A program made the translations under genes and the position numbers. Shown in pieces: positions 39,512-47,686 of a DNA stretch of 64,000 nucleotides. Origin of the DNA: Mesorhizobium sp. ORS 3359 (GTDB taxonomy: Bacteria > Pseudomonadota > Alphaproteobacteria > Rhizobiales > Rhizobiaceae); assembly GCA_000824845.1 (NCBI GenBank), contig CCNC01000094.1:239377-303376 (forward strand), given 5' to 3'. The notes under the pieces were generated by a model, which saw only the letters and a list, made by a program, of their open reading frames with translations, did not search any database and was not told the DNA's origin. Each line of letters starts with the position of its first letter. Positions within the stretch are counted from its first letter, which is position 1.

Positions 39512-40591
39512 TCAGGCTGCCAGCTTCGACGCCGTCACGGCGCGGCCGTTGTGGTCGAACACCAGGATGTGGCGCGGGTCGATGAACACCTCGACCTCGT
39601 CGTCCGTCTCGAAATCGAGAATGCCATGCGCGAGCATCACCCAGCGCGCATCGGCGAAGTCGAGATGGACGAAGCTTTCCGAGCCGGTGATCTCGGTGAT
39701 GGTGACCTTGGCTCGCACCGGTACGGCGCTGGCGTTCGGCCGCTCCAGCGACAGATGATGCGGCTGGAAGCCGATCGTGTAGCTGGCATCCGCAATGCCG
39801 GCGAGTTCCGGCGGCACCGGCAGCTTGACGCCGCCTTCGAGCAGGAAGTCCGAGCCCTTTTTGGAGAGCACGATGGTGTTGAGCGGCGGGTCGGCGAACG
39901 TCCTTGCCGTCACCAGGTCGACCGGCTTGCGGAAAACCTCGACGGTCGGCCCGAATTGCGTGACGCGGCCCTCCGAAAGTGTCGCCGTGTTGCCGCCCAG
40001 CAATAGCGCCTCGTGCGGTTCGGTGGTGGCATAGACGAAGATCGTACCCGCGGCGGCGAAGATCTTCGGCAACTCGGCGCGCAATTCCTCGCGCAGCTTG
40101 TAGTCGAGATTGGCGAGAGGCTCGTCGAGCAGCACCAGGCTGGCGTTCTTGACGATGGCGCGCGCAAGCGCCGTGCGCTGCTGCTGGCCGCCCGAGAGGT
40201 TGAGCGGGGTGCGGTCGAGGTAAGGCGTGAGCTTGAGAAGCGCGGCGGCGTTGCGCACCTCCTTGTCGATCTTGCCCTGCTCCACGCCGGCGACCCGGAG
40301 CGGCGAAGCGATGTTCTCGTAAACCGTCATCGCCGGGTAGTTGATGAACTGCTGGTAGACCATGGCGACGTTGCGCTTCTGCACCGGATGCCCGGTAACG
40401 TCCTTGCCGTCGAACCAGACCGAGCCGGACGTCGGCGCGTCGAGACCCGCCATCAGCCGCATCAGGCTGGTCTTGCCGGAAAGCGTCGGCCCCAGCAGAA
40501 CATTCAGCGAGCCGTGCTGAAGCGTCAGCGACACGTCGCGGATATGCTCCTGCGCACCGATCGTCTTCGTCACGTTCCTCAATTCCAGCAT
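39512..40591 (-). CDS. glpS: Glycerol ABC transporter ATPase GlpS, lacking the switch histidine
   Basis: A 359-residue MalK-type ATPase. Walker A is GPTLSGKTS, signature LSGGQQQRTALARAIV is canonical and Walker B LVLLDEP is intact, but the H-loop reads YATTEPHEALLLG where a THDQ is expected, so the switch histidine is Thr. With GlpT the two genes therefore give one canonical and one defective composite ATP site. ATG 40591 has GGAGGAGGC just upstream (a GTG three bases earlier is in frame). Confidence 0.92.
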   Translation of the reverse strand: MLELRNVTKTIGAQEHIRDVSLTLQHGSLNVLLGPTLSGKTSLMRLMAGLDAPTSGSVWFDGKDVTGHPVQKRNVAMVYQQFINYPAMTVYENIASPLRVAGVEQGKIDKEVRNAAALLKLTPYLDRTPLNLSGGQQQRTALARAIVKNASLVLLDEPLANLDYKLREELRAELPKIFAAAGTIFVYATTEPHEALLLGGNTATLSEGRVTQFGPTVEVFRKPVDLVTARTFADPPLNTIVLSKKGSDFLLEGGVKLPVPPELAGIADASYTIGFQPHHLSLERPNASAVPVRAKVTITEITGSESFVHLDFADARWVMLAHGILDFETDDEVEVFIDPRHILVFDHNGRAVTASKLAA

Positions 40592-40630
40592 CACGCCTCC
40601 TCCCAGGCCTTGCGCTTCAGCAGTCGATCG

Positions 40631-42157
40631 TCATTCCGCCGCCGCGACGTGACGGCTGCTCAGCCCTCGCATGAATTCTTCCAGTGCCGCCGTCTGCTCG
40701 CGGCTGAAATGCAGGCCGCGCTTAGTGCGGCGCCACAGCACGTCCTCGGCGGTGACCGCCCATTCATTCTCGGCGAGATAGCGAACCTCAACCTCGAAAA
40801 GATCGGCGCCGAAATTGCGGCCGAGATCGGCATTCGACTTGGCGAGCCCGAGCAGCTTCTCCGCGCGCGTGCCATAGAGCCGCGTAAACCGGCGCGCCAG
40901 CCTCTGGTCCAGGAACGGATAGGTCTTTTTCAGCCTGGCGACCTGCGCGTCGAAACCGGTGGCCGGAAAATCACCGCCCGGCAGCGGCGCGTCATGCGTC
41001 CAAGGCTTGCCGCGCTTGCCGAGAAAGCCCTCGATCTTCTCAAGCATCGATTCCGCAAGTCGACGGAAGGTCGTGATCTTGCCGCCAAAGGCGTTGACAA
41101 GCGGGGCGACGCCCTCCCCGCCATCGGCCTTCAGCACATAATCGCGCGTCGCTTCCTGCGCCTTGGAGGCGCCGTCGTCATAGAGCGGACGCACCGCCGA
41201 ATAGGTCCAGACGATGTCGGAGCGCTTCACGGCGACCGCGAAATATTCGCTTGCCGCGGCGCACAGATAGTCGATCTCGGCGTCGGAGATCTTCACATCG
41301 TGCGGGTCGCCTGGATAGTCGCGGTCGGTCGTGCCGATCAGCGTGAATTCTTCCTCGTAGGGAATGGCGAAGATGATGCGGCCATCCTTGTTCTGGAAGA
41401 AATAGGCGCGCGGATCGTCGAACTTCTTGGCGACGACGATGTGGCTGCCTTGGACAAGACGGACATTATGGACTTCGTTCTGGCCGACGGCCGTCTGCAG
41501 AACGTGATCGACCCACGGGCCGGCGGCGTTGACGAGAAGCCGCGCGCGAACCTCTTCGGTGTCGCCAGTCAGGACGTTCTGCACCTTGATATTCCAGGTC
41601 GGACCGTCGCGGCGCGCGCTGACGACCTTGGTGCGGGTGCGGATGACAGCGCCCCGGTCGGCGGCGTCACGAGCGTTCAGCGCCACCAGGCGAGCGTCAT
41701 TGACCCAACCATCCGAATATTCGAAGGCCTTGCGGAACAACGGCTTGAGCGGCTTGCCTGCCGGATCGCTCGCCATGTCCAGCGTCTTCGTCGCAGGCAG
41801 CAGCTTGCGCCCGCCGATGTGATCGTAAAGGAACAGCCCAAGCCGGATCAGCCAGGCGGGCCTGAGGCCCTTGGCGTAAGGCAGAACGAAGCGCATCGGC
41901 CAGATGATGTGCGGCGCGTTCTTCCAAAGAACCTCGCGCTCCATCAGCGCTTCGCGCACCAGCCGGAACTCGTAGAATTCAAGATAGCGAAGCCCGCCAT
42001 GGATAAGCTTGGTCGAGCCGGAGGACGTCCCGCTCGCCAGATCGTTCATCTCGGCAAGGTAAACCGAAAATCCGCGGCCAACGGCGTCGCGGGCGATGCC
42101 GCAGCCATTGATGCCGCCGCCGATGACGAAAATGTCATGGATCGGGGGTGTGTCCAA
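40631..42157 (-). CDS. glpD: Aerobic glycerol-3-phosphate dehydrogenase
   Basis: A 508-residue membrane-associated flavoprotein that oxidises glycerol-3-phosphate to dihydroxyacetone phosphate and passes electrons to quinone. The FAD-binding dinucleotide fold is IFVIGGGINGCGIARDAVGR, followed by ASGTSSGSTKLIHGGLRYLE and LVNAAGPWVDHV. I put the start at TTG 42157, five bases after GGAGG; a TTG four codons earlier lies inside that Shine-Dalgarno. First structural gene of the glp operon, 126 bases from glpR, with a promoter in the gap. Confidence 0.95.
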   Translation of the reverse strand: MDTPPIHDIFVIGGGINGCGIARDAVGRGFSVYLAEMNDLASGTSSGSTKLIHGGLRYLEFYEFRLVREALMEREVLWKNAPHIIWPMRFVLPYAKGLRPAWLIRLGLFLYDHIGGRKLLPATKTLDMASDPAGKPLKPLFRKAFEYSDGWVNDARLVALNARDAADRGAVIRTRTKVVSARRDGPTWNIKVQNVLTGDTEEVRARLLVNAAGPWVDHVLQTAVGQNEVHNVRLVQGSHIVVAKKFDDPRAYFFQNKDGRIIFAIPYEEEFTLIGTTDRDYPGDPHDVKISDAEIDYLCAAASEYFAVAVKRSDIVWTYSAVRPLYDDGASKAQEATRDYVLKADGGEGVAPLVNAFGGKITTFRRLAESMLEKIEGFLGKRGKPWTHDAPLPGGDFPATGFDAQVARLKKTYPFLDQRLARRFTRLYGTRAEKLLGLAKSNADLGRNFGADLFEVEVRYLAENEWAVTAEDVLWRRTKRGLHFSREQTAALEEFMRGLSSRHVAAAE

Positions 42158-42214
42158 AAGTTCCTCCAACGATTTCGCATTGCACCATTTTTGTGTTTTA
42201 CGAAACCGTGACGG

Positions 42215-42243
42215 AATTATTTCGAACTCAAAGCGAATGTCAA
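42215..42243 (-). promoter_or_regulatory. glpD operon promoter with GlpR-type TTCG repeats
   Basis: TTGACA (42238-42243) and ATAATT (42215-42220) or AATAAT (42216-42221), spacer 16-17 bases on the minus strand. TTCG-containing half-sites recur across it (TTTCGTTTGA, ATTCGCTTT, GTTCGAAAT, GTTTCGTAA), matching the TTCG core of DeoR-type GlpR operators. Repression by GlpR is inferred. Confidence 0.6.
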
Positions 42244-42283
42244 ACGAAATTTAACGGCCGAGTGAAACAGCCGTGAAGCGCCG

Positions 42284-43051
42284 CTATTCGAGCGCCGTCT
42301 CGATCAGCCGGACCTCGGTCTCCTCGCAAATCCGGCGAATCGAGGGGATGTCACAACGATCCGTGATGAAGGTATTCACCTGCGAAAGATGGCCGATCCG
42401 GACTGGCGCCGTGCGCTCGAACTTGGTCCGGTCGGAGACTAGGATGACGTGGCGCGCATTGGCGATGATCGCCTGCGCCACCTTCACCTCGCGGAAATCG
42501 AAATCGAGAAGCGCACCGTCATGATCGATGGCCGAGGCGCCGATGACGGCATAATCGACCTTGAACTGGCGGATGAAATCGACGGCCGCTTCGCCGACGA
42601 CACCGCCGTCGGAACCGCGCACCACGCCGCCGGCGATCACCACCTCGATCGTAGGGTAGATGCGCATCCTATTGGCAACATTGATGTTATTGGTGATGAC
42701 CATCAGCCCGTTATGGTCGAGCAGCGCTTTGCTGACGGCCTCGGTGGTGGTGCCGATATTGATGAACAGCGAAGCATTATCCGGGATCAACCGCGCCGCC
42801 GCGCCGCCGATCGCCTCCTTCTCGTCGGCCGCGATCTTGCGCCGAGCCTCGTATTCCATGTTCTCGATGCCGGACGGGAACAGCGCGCCGCCATGAATGC
42901 GGGTGAGCAGCCGCTGATCGCACAGATCGTTGAGGTCCTTGCGGATGGTCTGCGGCGTCACGTTGAAATGCGTCGCCAGATCCTCGACCAGAACCCGGCC
43001 GTGGTCTTTCGCCATCTGGATGATTTCGGCGTGGCGTGGCGAAAGAAACAT
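42284..43051 (-). CDS. glpR: DeoR-family glycerol-3-phosphate regulon repressor
   Basis: A 255-residue DeoR-type repressor. The N-terminal helix-turn-helix reads RVLVEDLATHFNVTPQTIRKDL followed by RIHGGA, and the sugar-phosphate-binding domain has LFINIGTTTEAVSKAL and VVIAGGVVRGSDGGVVG. GlpR senses glycerol-3-phosphate and represses glp genes. ATG 43051 has GGAGGGACG eight bases before; an in-frame ATG at 43066 is the alternative. AACGAAA/TTCG repeats also lie upstream of glpR, so it may repress itself. Confidence 0.93.
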   Translation of the reverse strand: MFLSPRHAEIIQMAKDHGRVLVEDLATHFNVTPQTIRKDLNDLCDQRLLTRIHGGALFPSGIENMEYEARRKIAADEKEAIGGAAARLIPDNASLFINIGTTTEAVSKALLDHNGLMVITNNINVANRMRIYPTIEVVIAGGVVRGSDGGVVGEAAVDFIRQFKVDYAVIGASAIDHDGALLDFDFREVKVAQAIIANARHVILVSDRTKFERTAPVRIGHLSQVNTFITDRCDIPSIRRICEETEVRLIETALE

Positions 43052-43177
43052 CCGGCGTCCCTCCATTTTCGTTTTTCTCCTCTATATCGGAAAACGAAAG
43101 CGAAGAAAAGGTATGAGCCGGCTAACGAAAATCACCTGATTGCAAAAGGCAAACGAGTGCGGAACGCGCCCGCCGCC

Positions 43178-44590
43178 TCAGGACGGGCGCCGGGCAATCT
43201 CGGTTATGACATCGAACGCGGCGTCGACATCGGCCGCCGTCGACTCGAACTGCCCCGCCTGAAAGCGGATCGCCACGCGCCCGTCGACCCGCGTTTGCGT
43301 CAGGTAAATGCGGCCGTCGGTGTTGATGACGTCGATCAGGCGCAGATTGTGCTCATCCGGATCGGCACCCGAAGGCGCTTTGTGCCGGAATGAGAACAGC
43401 GACAGCATCGGCTCGCTGACGAGCTCGAAATCCGCTTCCCGGGCGAGCCGCGCTGCCAGTCCTTCGCTCCAGGCGACATGATTGCGAATCATTGCGCGCA
43501 AGCCCTCGAGGCCATAGGCCCGCAGCAGGAACCAGAGTTTTAGCGCGCGGAAACGGCGCCCGAGCGGCACCGACCATTCCGAATAGTTGATGATGCCGTC
43601 GTGCCCCAACGTCTTCAAAAACTCCGGCTTTATGGCCAGCGTGCGCACCAGGTCTTCCGGCTGGCGAACAAACTGGATCGAGCAGTCGAACTGCGCCCCG
43701 AGCCACTTATGCGGATTGAAGACGATGGAATCGGCGCCTTCGACGCCCGCCCAGAAATGCCGGTATTCCGGGCAGATCATCGCCGATCCGGCCCAGGCGG
43801 CGTCGACATGCAGGTAAAGCCCGTGCCGCTTTGCGACCGCCGCCACCGCGGCGATGTCGTCGGTGCCGCCAATGCTGGTGCCGCCGACGCAAGCGATGAT
43901 ACCTGCGGGCAGCAGGCCGGCCGCGCGATCGGCGACGATCGCGGCCTCAAGCGCGGCCGGATCCATGGCGCGAAAACGTCCTGAGACCGGGATGCGGACG
44001 AGGTTCTCCTCGCCGATGCCTGAGACCCAGATGGCACGGTCGATCGACGTGTGGACCTGGTCGGAGGAATAGACGCGCAGCCTGCCCTGGCCGACCAGCC
44101 CCTTTTTGTTGCCCTGCCAGTCGAGCGCCCGCTCGCGCATGGTGAGCACCGCCGCAAGCGTCGCCGACGAGGCCGAATCCTGGATGACGCCGGAAAAGCC
44201 CTCGGGCAAGCCAAGCGCCTGGCGCATCCAGTCGACGATGCGCGTCTCGAGTTCGGTCGCCGCCGGCGAGGTCTGCCACAACATGCATTGCGCGGCCATT
44301 GCCGAGACCAGATACTCCGCCACGACCGAGACCGGCGCTGCATTGGCGGGGAAATAGGCGAAGAAGCGCGGATGCTGCCAATGCGTCATGCCCGGCACGA
44401 TCTTTTCTTCGAAATCGGCGAAGATCTTTTCCATCGGTTCGGGCATTTCGGGCGGCGAAGCCTCGATGCTCCGGAGGATCTCGCCCGGCGCGATTGCCGG
44501 CCGCACCGGACGGTCGCGCAGGCCGGCGCGGTAATCGACGCCCCAGTCGGCCGCCCGCCTCGACCAGTCGCGGAATGTCTCGTTGTCCAT
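43178..44590 (-). CDS. PLP-dependent group II amino-acid decarboxylase
   Basis: A 470-residue PLP enzyme of the aromatic-L-amino-acid decarboxylase/group II family. Markers are GMTHWQHPRFFAYFPANAAP, QDSASSATLAAVLTMRERAL, GLYLHVDAAWAGSAMICPEY (PLP-pyridine Asp) and SIVFNPHKWLGAQFDCS (PLP lysine in NPHKW). Homologues decarboxylate tryptophan, tyrosine, DOPA or related substrates; which one cannot be read from the sequence. ATG 44590 has GGGAGGA seven bases before. It follows the Anbu gene in the same direction but with a 72-base gap, so it may or may not share its transcript. Confidence 0.9.
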   Translation of the reverse strand: MDNETFRDWSRRAADWGVDYRAGLRDRPVRPAIAPGEILRSIEASPPEMPEPMEKIFADFEEKIVPGMTHWQHPRFFAYFPANAAPVSVVAEYLVSAMAAQCMLWQTSPAATELETRIVDWMRQALGLPEGFSGVIQDSASSATLAAVLTMRERALDWQGNKKGLVGQGRLRVYSSDQVHTSIDRAIWVSGIGEENLVRIPVSGRFRAMDPAALEAAIVADRAAGLLPAGIIACVGGTSIGGTDDIAAVAAVAKRHGLYLHVDAAWAGSAMICPEYRHFWAGVEGADSIVFNPHKWLGAQFDCSIQFVRQPEDLVRTLAIKPEFLKTLGHDGIINYSEWSVPLGRRFRALKLWFLLRAYGLEGLRAMIRNHVAWSEGLAARLAREADFELVSEPMLSLFSFRHKAPSGADPDEHNLRLIDVINTDGRIYLTQTRVDGRVAIRFQAGQFESTAADVDAAFDVITEIARRPS

Positions 44591-44662
44591 CTATCCTCCC
44601 GACCCCAGCCGCAATGCAGAGGGTAAGCCAGCTAACTGCGCAACCGGCGCGACGTGCGGACC

Positions 44663-45394
44663 CTAACCGGGGAAATCCGGCAGGCTGGCAAAGGCCGCCT
44701 TCAAGGCGTTCGACCAGCCATCGGAGATGGTGCGGTAATAGGGATCGTCCTGGCCGATGCGCCTGTTGAGCCCGACCTTGAAGCTGTCGTTCTCCAGGAA
44801 CAGCAGATCGAGCGGCAGCCCGACCGAAAGGTTCGATTTCAGCGTCGAGTCGAAGGACACCAGAAGCAGCTTCACCGTTTCGGCCAGGCCCATTGTCCGG
44901 TCATAGGCACGGATGATGATCGGCTTGCCGTATTTCGTCTCGCCGATCTGGAAGAAAGGCGTGTCATCGGTCGACTCGATGAAATTGCCTTCCGGGTAGA
45001 TCATGAACAGCCTGGGCGGACTGCCCTTGATCTGCCCGCCCAGGATGAAGGAGGCGTTGAAGTAGGAATCCGCCTTGTCGCCGTTCGGCGAGGCATGTTC
45101 GATGACTTCCTTGACCGTATCGCCGACGAGCCGCACCGTCTGGTACATGGACGGCGTTTCGAGCAGCTTCGGGTGACGGTCGCCAACGGCCTTGTTGCGC
45201 TCGTCGAGCAGGCTGACCACGGCTTGCGTCGTGGCCAGGTTGCCCGCCGACATCAGCACGATCACACGCTCGCCGGGCTCTTCCCAGACGTGCATCTTCT
45301 TGAAGGTCGAGATCGAATCCATGCCGGCATTGGTGCGCGTGTCCGACATGAACACGAGCCCGCGATCGATCTTGAGGCCGACGCAATAGGTCAT
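44663..45394 (-). CDS. Anbu-type bacterial proteasome-like subunit
   Basis: A 243-residue Ntn-hydrolase of the Anbu (ancestral beta subunit) class, related to HslV and 20S beta subunits. It begins MTYCVGLKIDRGLVFMSDTR: Thr2 becomes the N-terminal nucleophile after Met removal, Asp18 and the Lys32/Lys33 pair (TFKKM) complete the usual catalytic set. Anbu subunits assemble into open rings. The family co-occurs with a transglutaminase-like peptidase, an alpha-E protein and a circularly permuted ATP-grasp ligase; all three are immediately upstream here. Substrates are not established. Confidence 0.9.
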   Translation of the reverse strand: MTYCVGLKIDRGLVFMSDTRTNAGMDSISTFKKMHVWEEPGERVIVLMSAGNLATTQAVVSLLDERNKAVGDRHPKLLETPSMYQTVRLVGDTVKEVIEHASPNGDKADSYFNASFILGGQIKGSPPRLFMIYPEGNFIESTDDTPFFQIGETKYGKPIIIRAYDRTMGLAETVKLLLVSFDSTLKSNLSVGLPLDLLFLENDSFKVGLNRRIGQDDPYYRTISDGWSNALKAAFASLPDFPG

Positions 45395-45426
45395 GATTCT
45401 TCTTTAACAGCGAATCTCGTCGGAAA

Positions 45427-46221
45427 TTACTGCTCCACCGTGACGGTGACGGCAAGCTTCTCTTGCGCCTGCCCCAGCAGTATCCCCGACACAGGCGAGG
45501 CGTCGCGATAGTCGCGCCCTGTCGCCACCCGCACATAGCGTTCGTCGGGAGAAATACCGTTGGCCGGATCGAAGGCAACCCATCCGAGCCCCACGACATA
45601 CGCCTCGGCCCAGGCATGGCTGGCGGCCTGCTCGACGGCGGCATCCATCATCAGATGACCGCTGACATAGCGGGCCGGAAAGCCAAGCGCGACGGCCGCG
45701 GCGATGAAGATATGGCTGTGGTCCTGGCAGACGCCGGATTTGAGCGCCAGGGCCTCTTCGGCAGGCGTCACGACGCTGGTCGCGCCTGGCTTGTAGGCAA
45801 CGCGTTCGCGGATCGCGCCCATCAGCGCGTGGAGCCGCTCGATCTCCGTCCCCTGCCCGACCTTGCCGGCCAGTTCACGAATGCCCTCGCCGGCGGCGGT
45901 GAGCGGCGTCTGCTGCGCGAACAGCCAGAGCGGCGCGTAGCCTTGATGCGGGCCCGTCACGCCCGCCGTGTCATGCGTCGTCACCTCTCCCCGCGCCTCG
46001 ACGACGATGGCGGTGTGGCCGCTCTCAGCGCTCACCAGCCGCGTGTCGTTGCCGAAATGATCGGTAAAGCGCACCTCCTCGCGTGCGCCTTCGACCTTGA
46101 TTGCCCAGGAGCCGACGGTCTGCGTACGCCCGCTCAGGGGCAGCAGGCGCAGCCGCTGCAGCAGATATTGCACCGGCGCATCGTAGCGGTACTCGGTGCG
46201 ATGGGTGATCTTGAGCCGCAT
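45427..46221 (-). CDS. Transglutaminase-like cysteine peptidase
   Basis: A 264-residue protein with a bacterial transglutaminase N-terminal domain (MRLKITHRTEYRYDAPV...) and a transglutaminase core with intact triad: C165 in SGVCQDHSH, H202 in ASHAWAEAY and D218 in AFDPANG. In this operon class it is thought to hydrolyse or transfer amide bonds made by the ATP-grasp partner. ATG 46221 is preferred over an in-frame TTG at 46245; GAAGGCGGGCG lies upstream. It starts 20 bases after the alpha-E gene. Confidence 0.92.
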   Translation of the reverse strand: MRLKITHRTEYRYDAPVQYLLQRLRLLPLSGRTQTVGSWAIKVEGAREEVRFTDHFGNDTRLVSAESGHTAIVVEARGEVTTHDTAGVTGPHQGYAPLWLFAQQTPLTAAGEGIRELAGKVGQGTEIERLHALMGAIRERVAYKPGATSVVTPAEEALALKSGVCQDHSHIFIAAAVALGFPARYVSGHLMMDAAVEQAASHAWAEAYVVGLGWVAFDPANGISPDERYVRVATGRDYRDASPVSGILLGQAQEKLAVTVTVEQ

Positions 46222-46241
46222 GACGCCCGCCTTCAGCCCGC

Positions 46242-47183
46242 TCAATGGAACCGGTAATCCTGGGCGATCTCGTCGCCCAGCCTGGTGTTGTCGCGAATGA
46301 ACTCGGCCAGGAATTCGTGCAGGCCGTGATCGAATATGTCCTTGATCGAGCCTCGACTGAGCAGCGCCTGAATCTTCTCGGCCGTGGCGTGGCAGGCATG
46401 GCGCTCGCCATAGTCGTCGGCGAGGAATTTCAGGTGCTCGCCGAGGAAGCGGTAGCAGAAGGTCAGCGAGCGCGGCATGCGCACATTGAGGATCAGATAG
46501 TCCGCAATATTCGTCGGCTTGTAGTCGGCCTCATAAACCCAGCGATAGGAGCGGTGCGCCGACACCGAGCGCAGGATCGACTCCCATTGGTAATTGTCCA
46601 GCGTCGAGCCGACCCAGGACAGCGAAGGCAACAGCACATAATACTTCACATCGAGGATGCGCGCCGTGTTGTCGGCGCGCTCGACATAGGTGCCGAGCTG
46701 CGAAAAATCGAAGATCTCGTTGCGCAGCATCGTGCCGTAGAACGAGCCGCGGATCAGCGCCGTCTCGCGCTTGATGGCATCGAGCACCGTCGGCAGGTCG
46801 CGCTCGTCGATCGGCCTCGCCAGCATGCGCTTCAGCGACATCCAGGCTTCGTTGATGCTTTCCCAGGTCTCGCGCGTCAGCGCCGTTCGCACCATGCGGG
46901 CATTGTTGCGAGCCGTCTCGATCGACGACATCGTGCTCGACGGGTTCGAGGTGTCGCGCAGCAGGAAGTCGGAGACATTGGCGGCGGTGTAGTCCTGGTA
47001 TTTCTGCGAGAATGCATAGTCGGAGCCGGCGCTGAGCAGCACCGAATTCCATTCCTCCGACGCGTTCTGCGTGCGCGTCAGCGCCATGCGCAGGCCGGCA
47101 TCGACGAGGCGCGCCATGTTTTCGGCCCGCTCTATATAGCGGTTCATCCAGTAGAGACCGTTTGCGGTGCGGCCCAAAAGCAT
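46242..47183 (-). CDS. Alpha-E domain protein
   Basis: A 313-residue, almost entirely helical protein of the alpha-E family. Typical segments are MLLGRTANGLYWMNRYIERA at the N-terminus, ETWESINEAWMSLK, EIFDFSQLGTYVERADNTAR and MPRSLTFCYRFLGEHLKFL. Its function is unknown; it nearly always travels with the circularly permuted ATP-grasp and transglutaminase-like genes, and is presumed to be a scaffold or partner of the ligase. GGAGCAAGC lies upstream of ATG 47183. The 4HB element ends 20 bases before that start. Confidence 0.92.
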   Translation of the reverse strand: MLLGRTANGLYWMNRYIERAENMARLVDAGLRMALTRTQNASEEWNSVLLSAGSDYAFSQKYQDYTAANVSDFLLRDTSNPSSTMSSIETARNNARMVRTALTRETWESINEAWMSLKRMLARPIDERDLPTVLDAIKRETALIRGSFYGTMLRNEIFDFSQLGTYVERADNTARILDVKYYVLLPSLSWVGSTLDNYQWESILRSVSAHRSYRWVYEADYKPTNIADYLILNVRMPRSLTFCYRFLGEHLKFLADDYGERHACHATAEKIQALLSRGSIKDIFDHGLHEFLAEFIRDNTRLGDEIAQDYRFH

Positions 47184-47184
47184 C

Positions 47185-47630
47185 TCAGCTTGCTCCGGTG
47201 TCGAGCGAGTAGCGGATAGGGAATAGCGAATAGCGAATAGCGAGTAGCGAGTAGGGAAGAAAAGACTTCATGATTTTTGTTGCAGGCAGGCTCCTGATCA
47301 TTGAACGCAGCATTTTCCCGATTTCGTCAGTTTGGCTAAGCAGGCTGGAGACTTCCGCTTCGACCATCAATCCGACCTCTCCACACAAGATAAGATGTGT
47401 CTCCAACTCTTTCAGAGAGCCCTGCGCCACGCGAAGAAATTGAATAAAGGCTCCTGTGTTCTCTCTTCCGTGACCTTCTGCGACATTTGCTGCGATGGAA
47501 GCCGCCGAGCGTCGTATTTGAGACGTCATCCCATATACTTCGCTATTCGGAAAACCTCTCGTGGCCGAGTAGCATTCACTGCCAACTTTAAGGCCGCCTT
47601 CCAAACAATGAGATCCCTGTAGGAATTGAT
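47185..47630 (-). pseudogene. four-helix-bundle (S23/IVS-type) protein gene, decayed
   Basis: The core reads SATRGFPNSEVYGMTSQIRR, SAASIAANVAEGHGRENTGA and FLRVAQGSLKELETHLIL, the four-helix-bundle family also encoded by 23S rRNA intervening sequences. The N-terminus SYRDLIVWKAALKLAV is encoded in another frame (from about 47621); one base must be added near 47576-47580 to join it to ECYSATRGF. No ATG/GTG/TTG precedes it in frame. The C-terminus runs through the left repeat tract (SLLAIRYSLFPIRYSL) to a TGA two bases before the alpha-E ATG. So it lacks a start, carries a frameshift and has lost its natural end. Confidence 0.75.
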
Positions 47631-47686
47631 AGCCGTCGTGTCCCCCTCTTGTCCCTACTCGCTATTCGCTACTCTCTATTCGCTCT
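47203..47686 (-). mobile_element. inverted-repeat-flanked IVS-like element in the Anbu operon
   Basis: A ~484-base segment bounded by TAGCGAATA/TAGCGAGTA-type repeat tracts in opposite orientation. Plus-strand 47224-47257 and the reverse complement of 47652-47685 match at 30 of 34 positions, with the innermost 13 bases identical. It carries one decayed four-helix-bundle gene. Its right tract abuts the TAA of the ATP-grasp gene; its left edge is 20 bases from the alpha-E ATG. No transposase or target duplication is visible. The layout recalls the intervening sequences of 23S rRNA, whose S23 proteins are four-helix bundles. Confidence 0.65.

Noticed and set aside
40013..42211. 732-codon plus-strand open frame
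   Set aside because: It lies antisense across glpS and glpD; the long frame is a GC-rich codon artefact and its product is an Arg/Gly/Leu-rich sequence without family features.
43178..44590. decarboxylase as part of the glp regulon
   Set aside because: It lies upstream of glpR on the same strand, but a 126-base gap with its own candidate regulatory repeats separates them, and the enzyme has no role in glycerol use.
47203..47257. CRISPR-like array of TAGCGAATA units
   Set aside because: Units are contiguous 9-mers with no spacers and no cas genes nearby; they belong to the inverted-repeat element.
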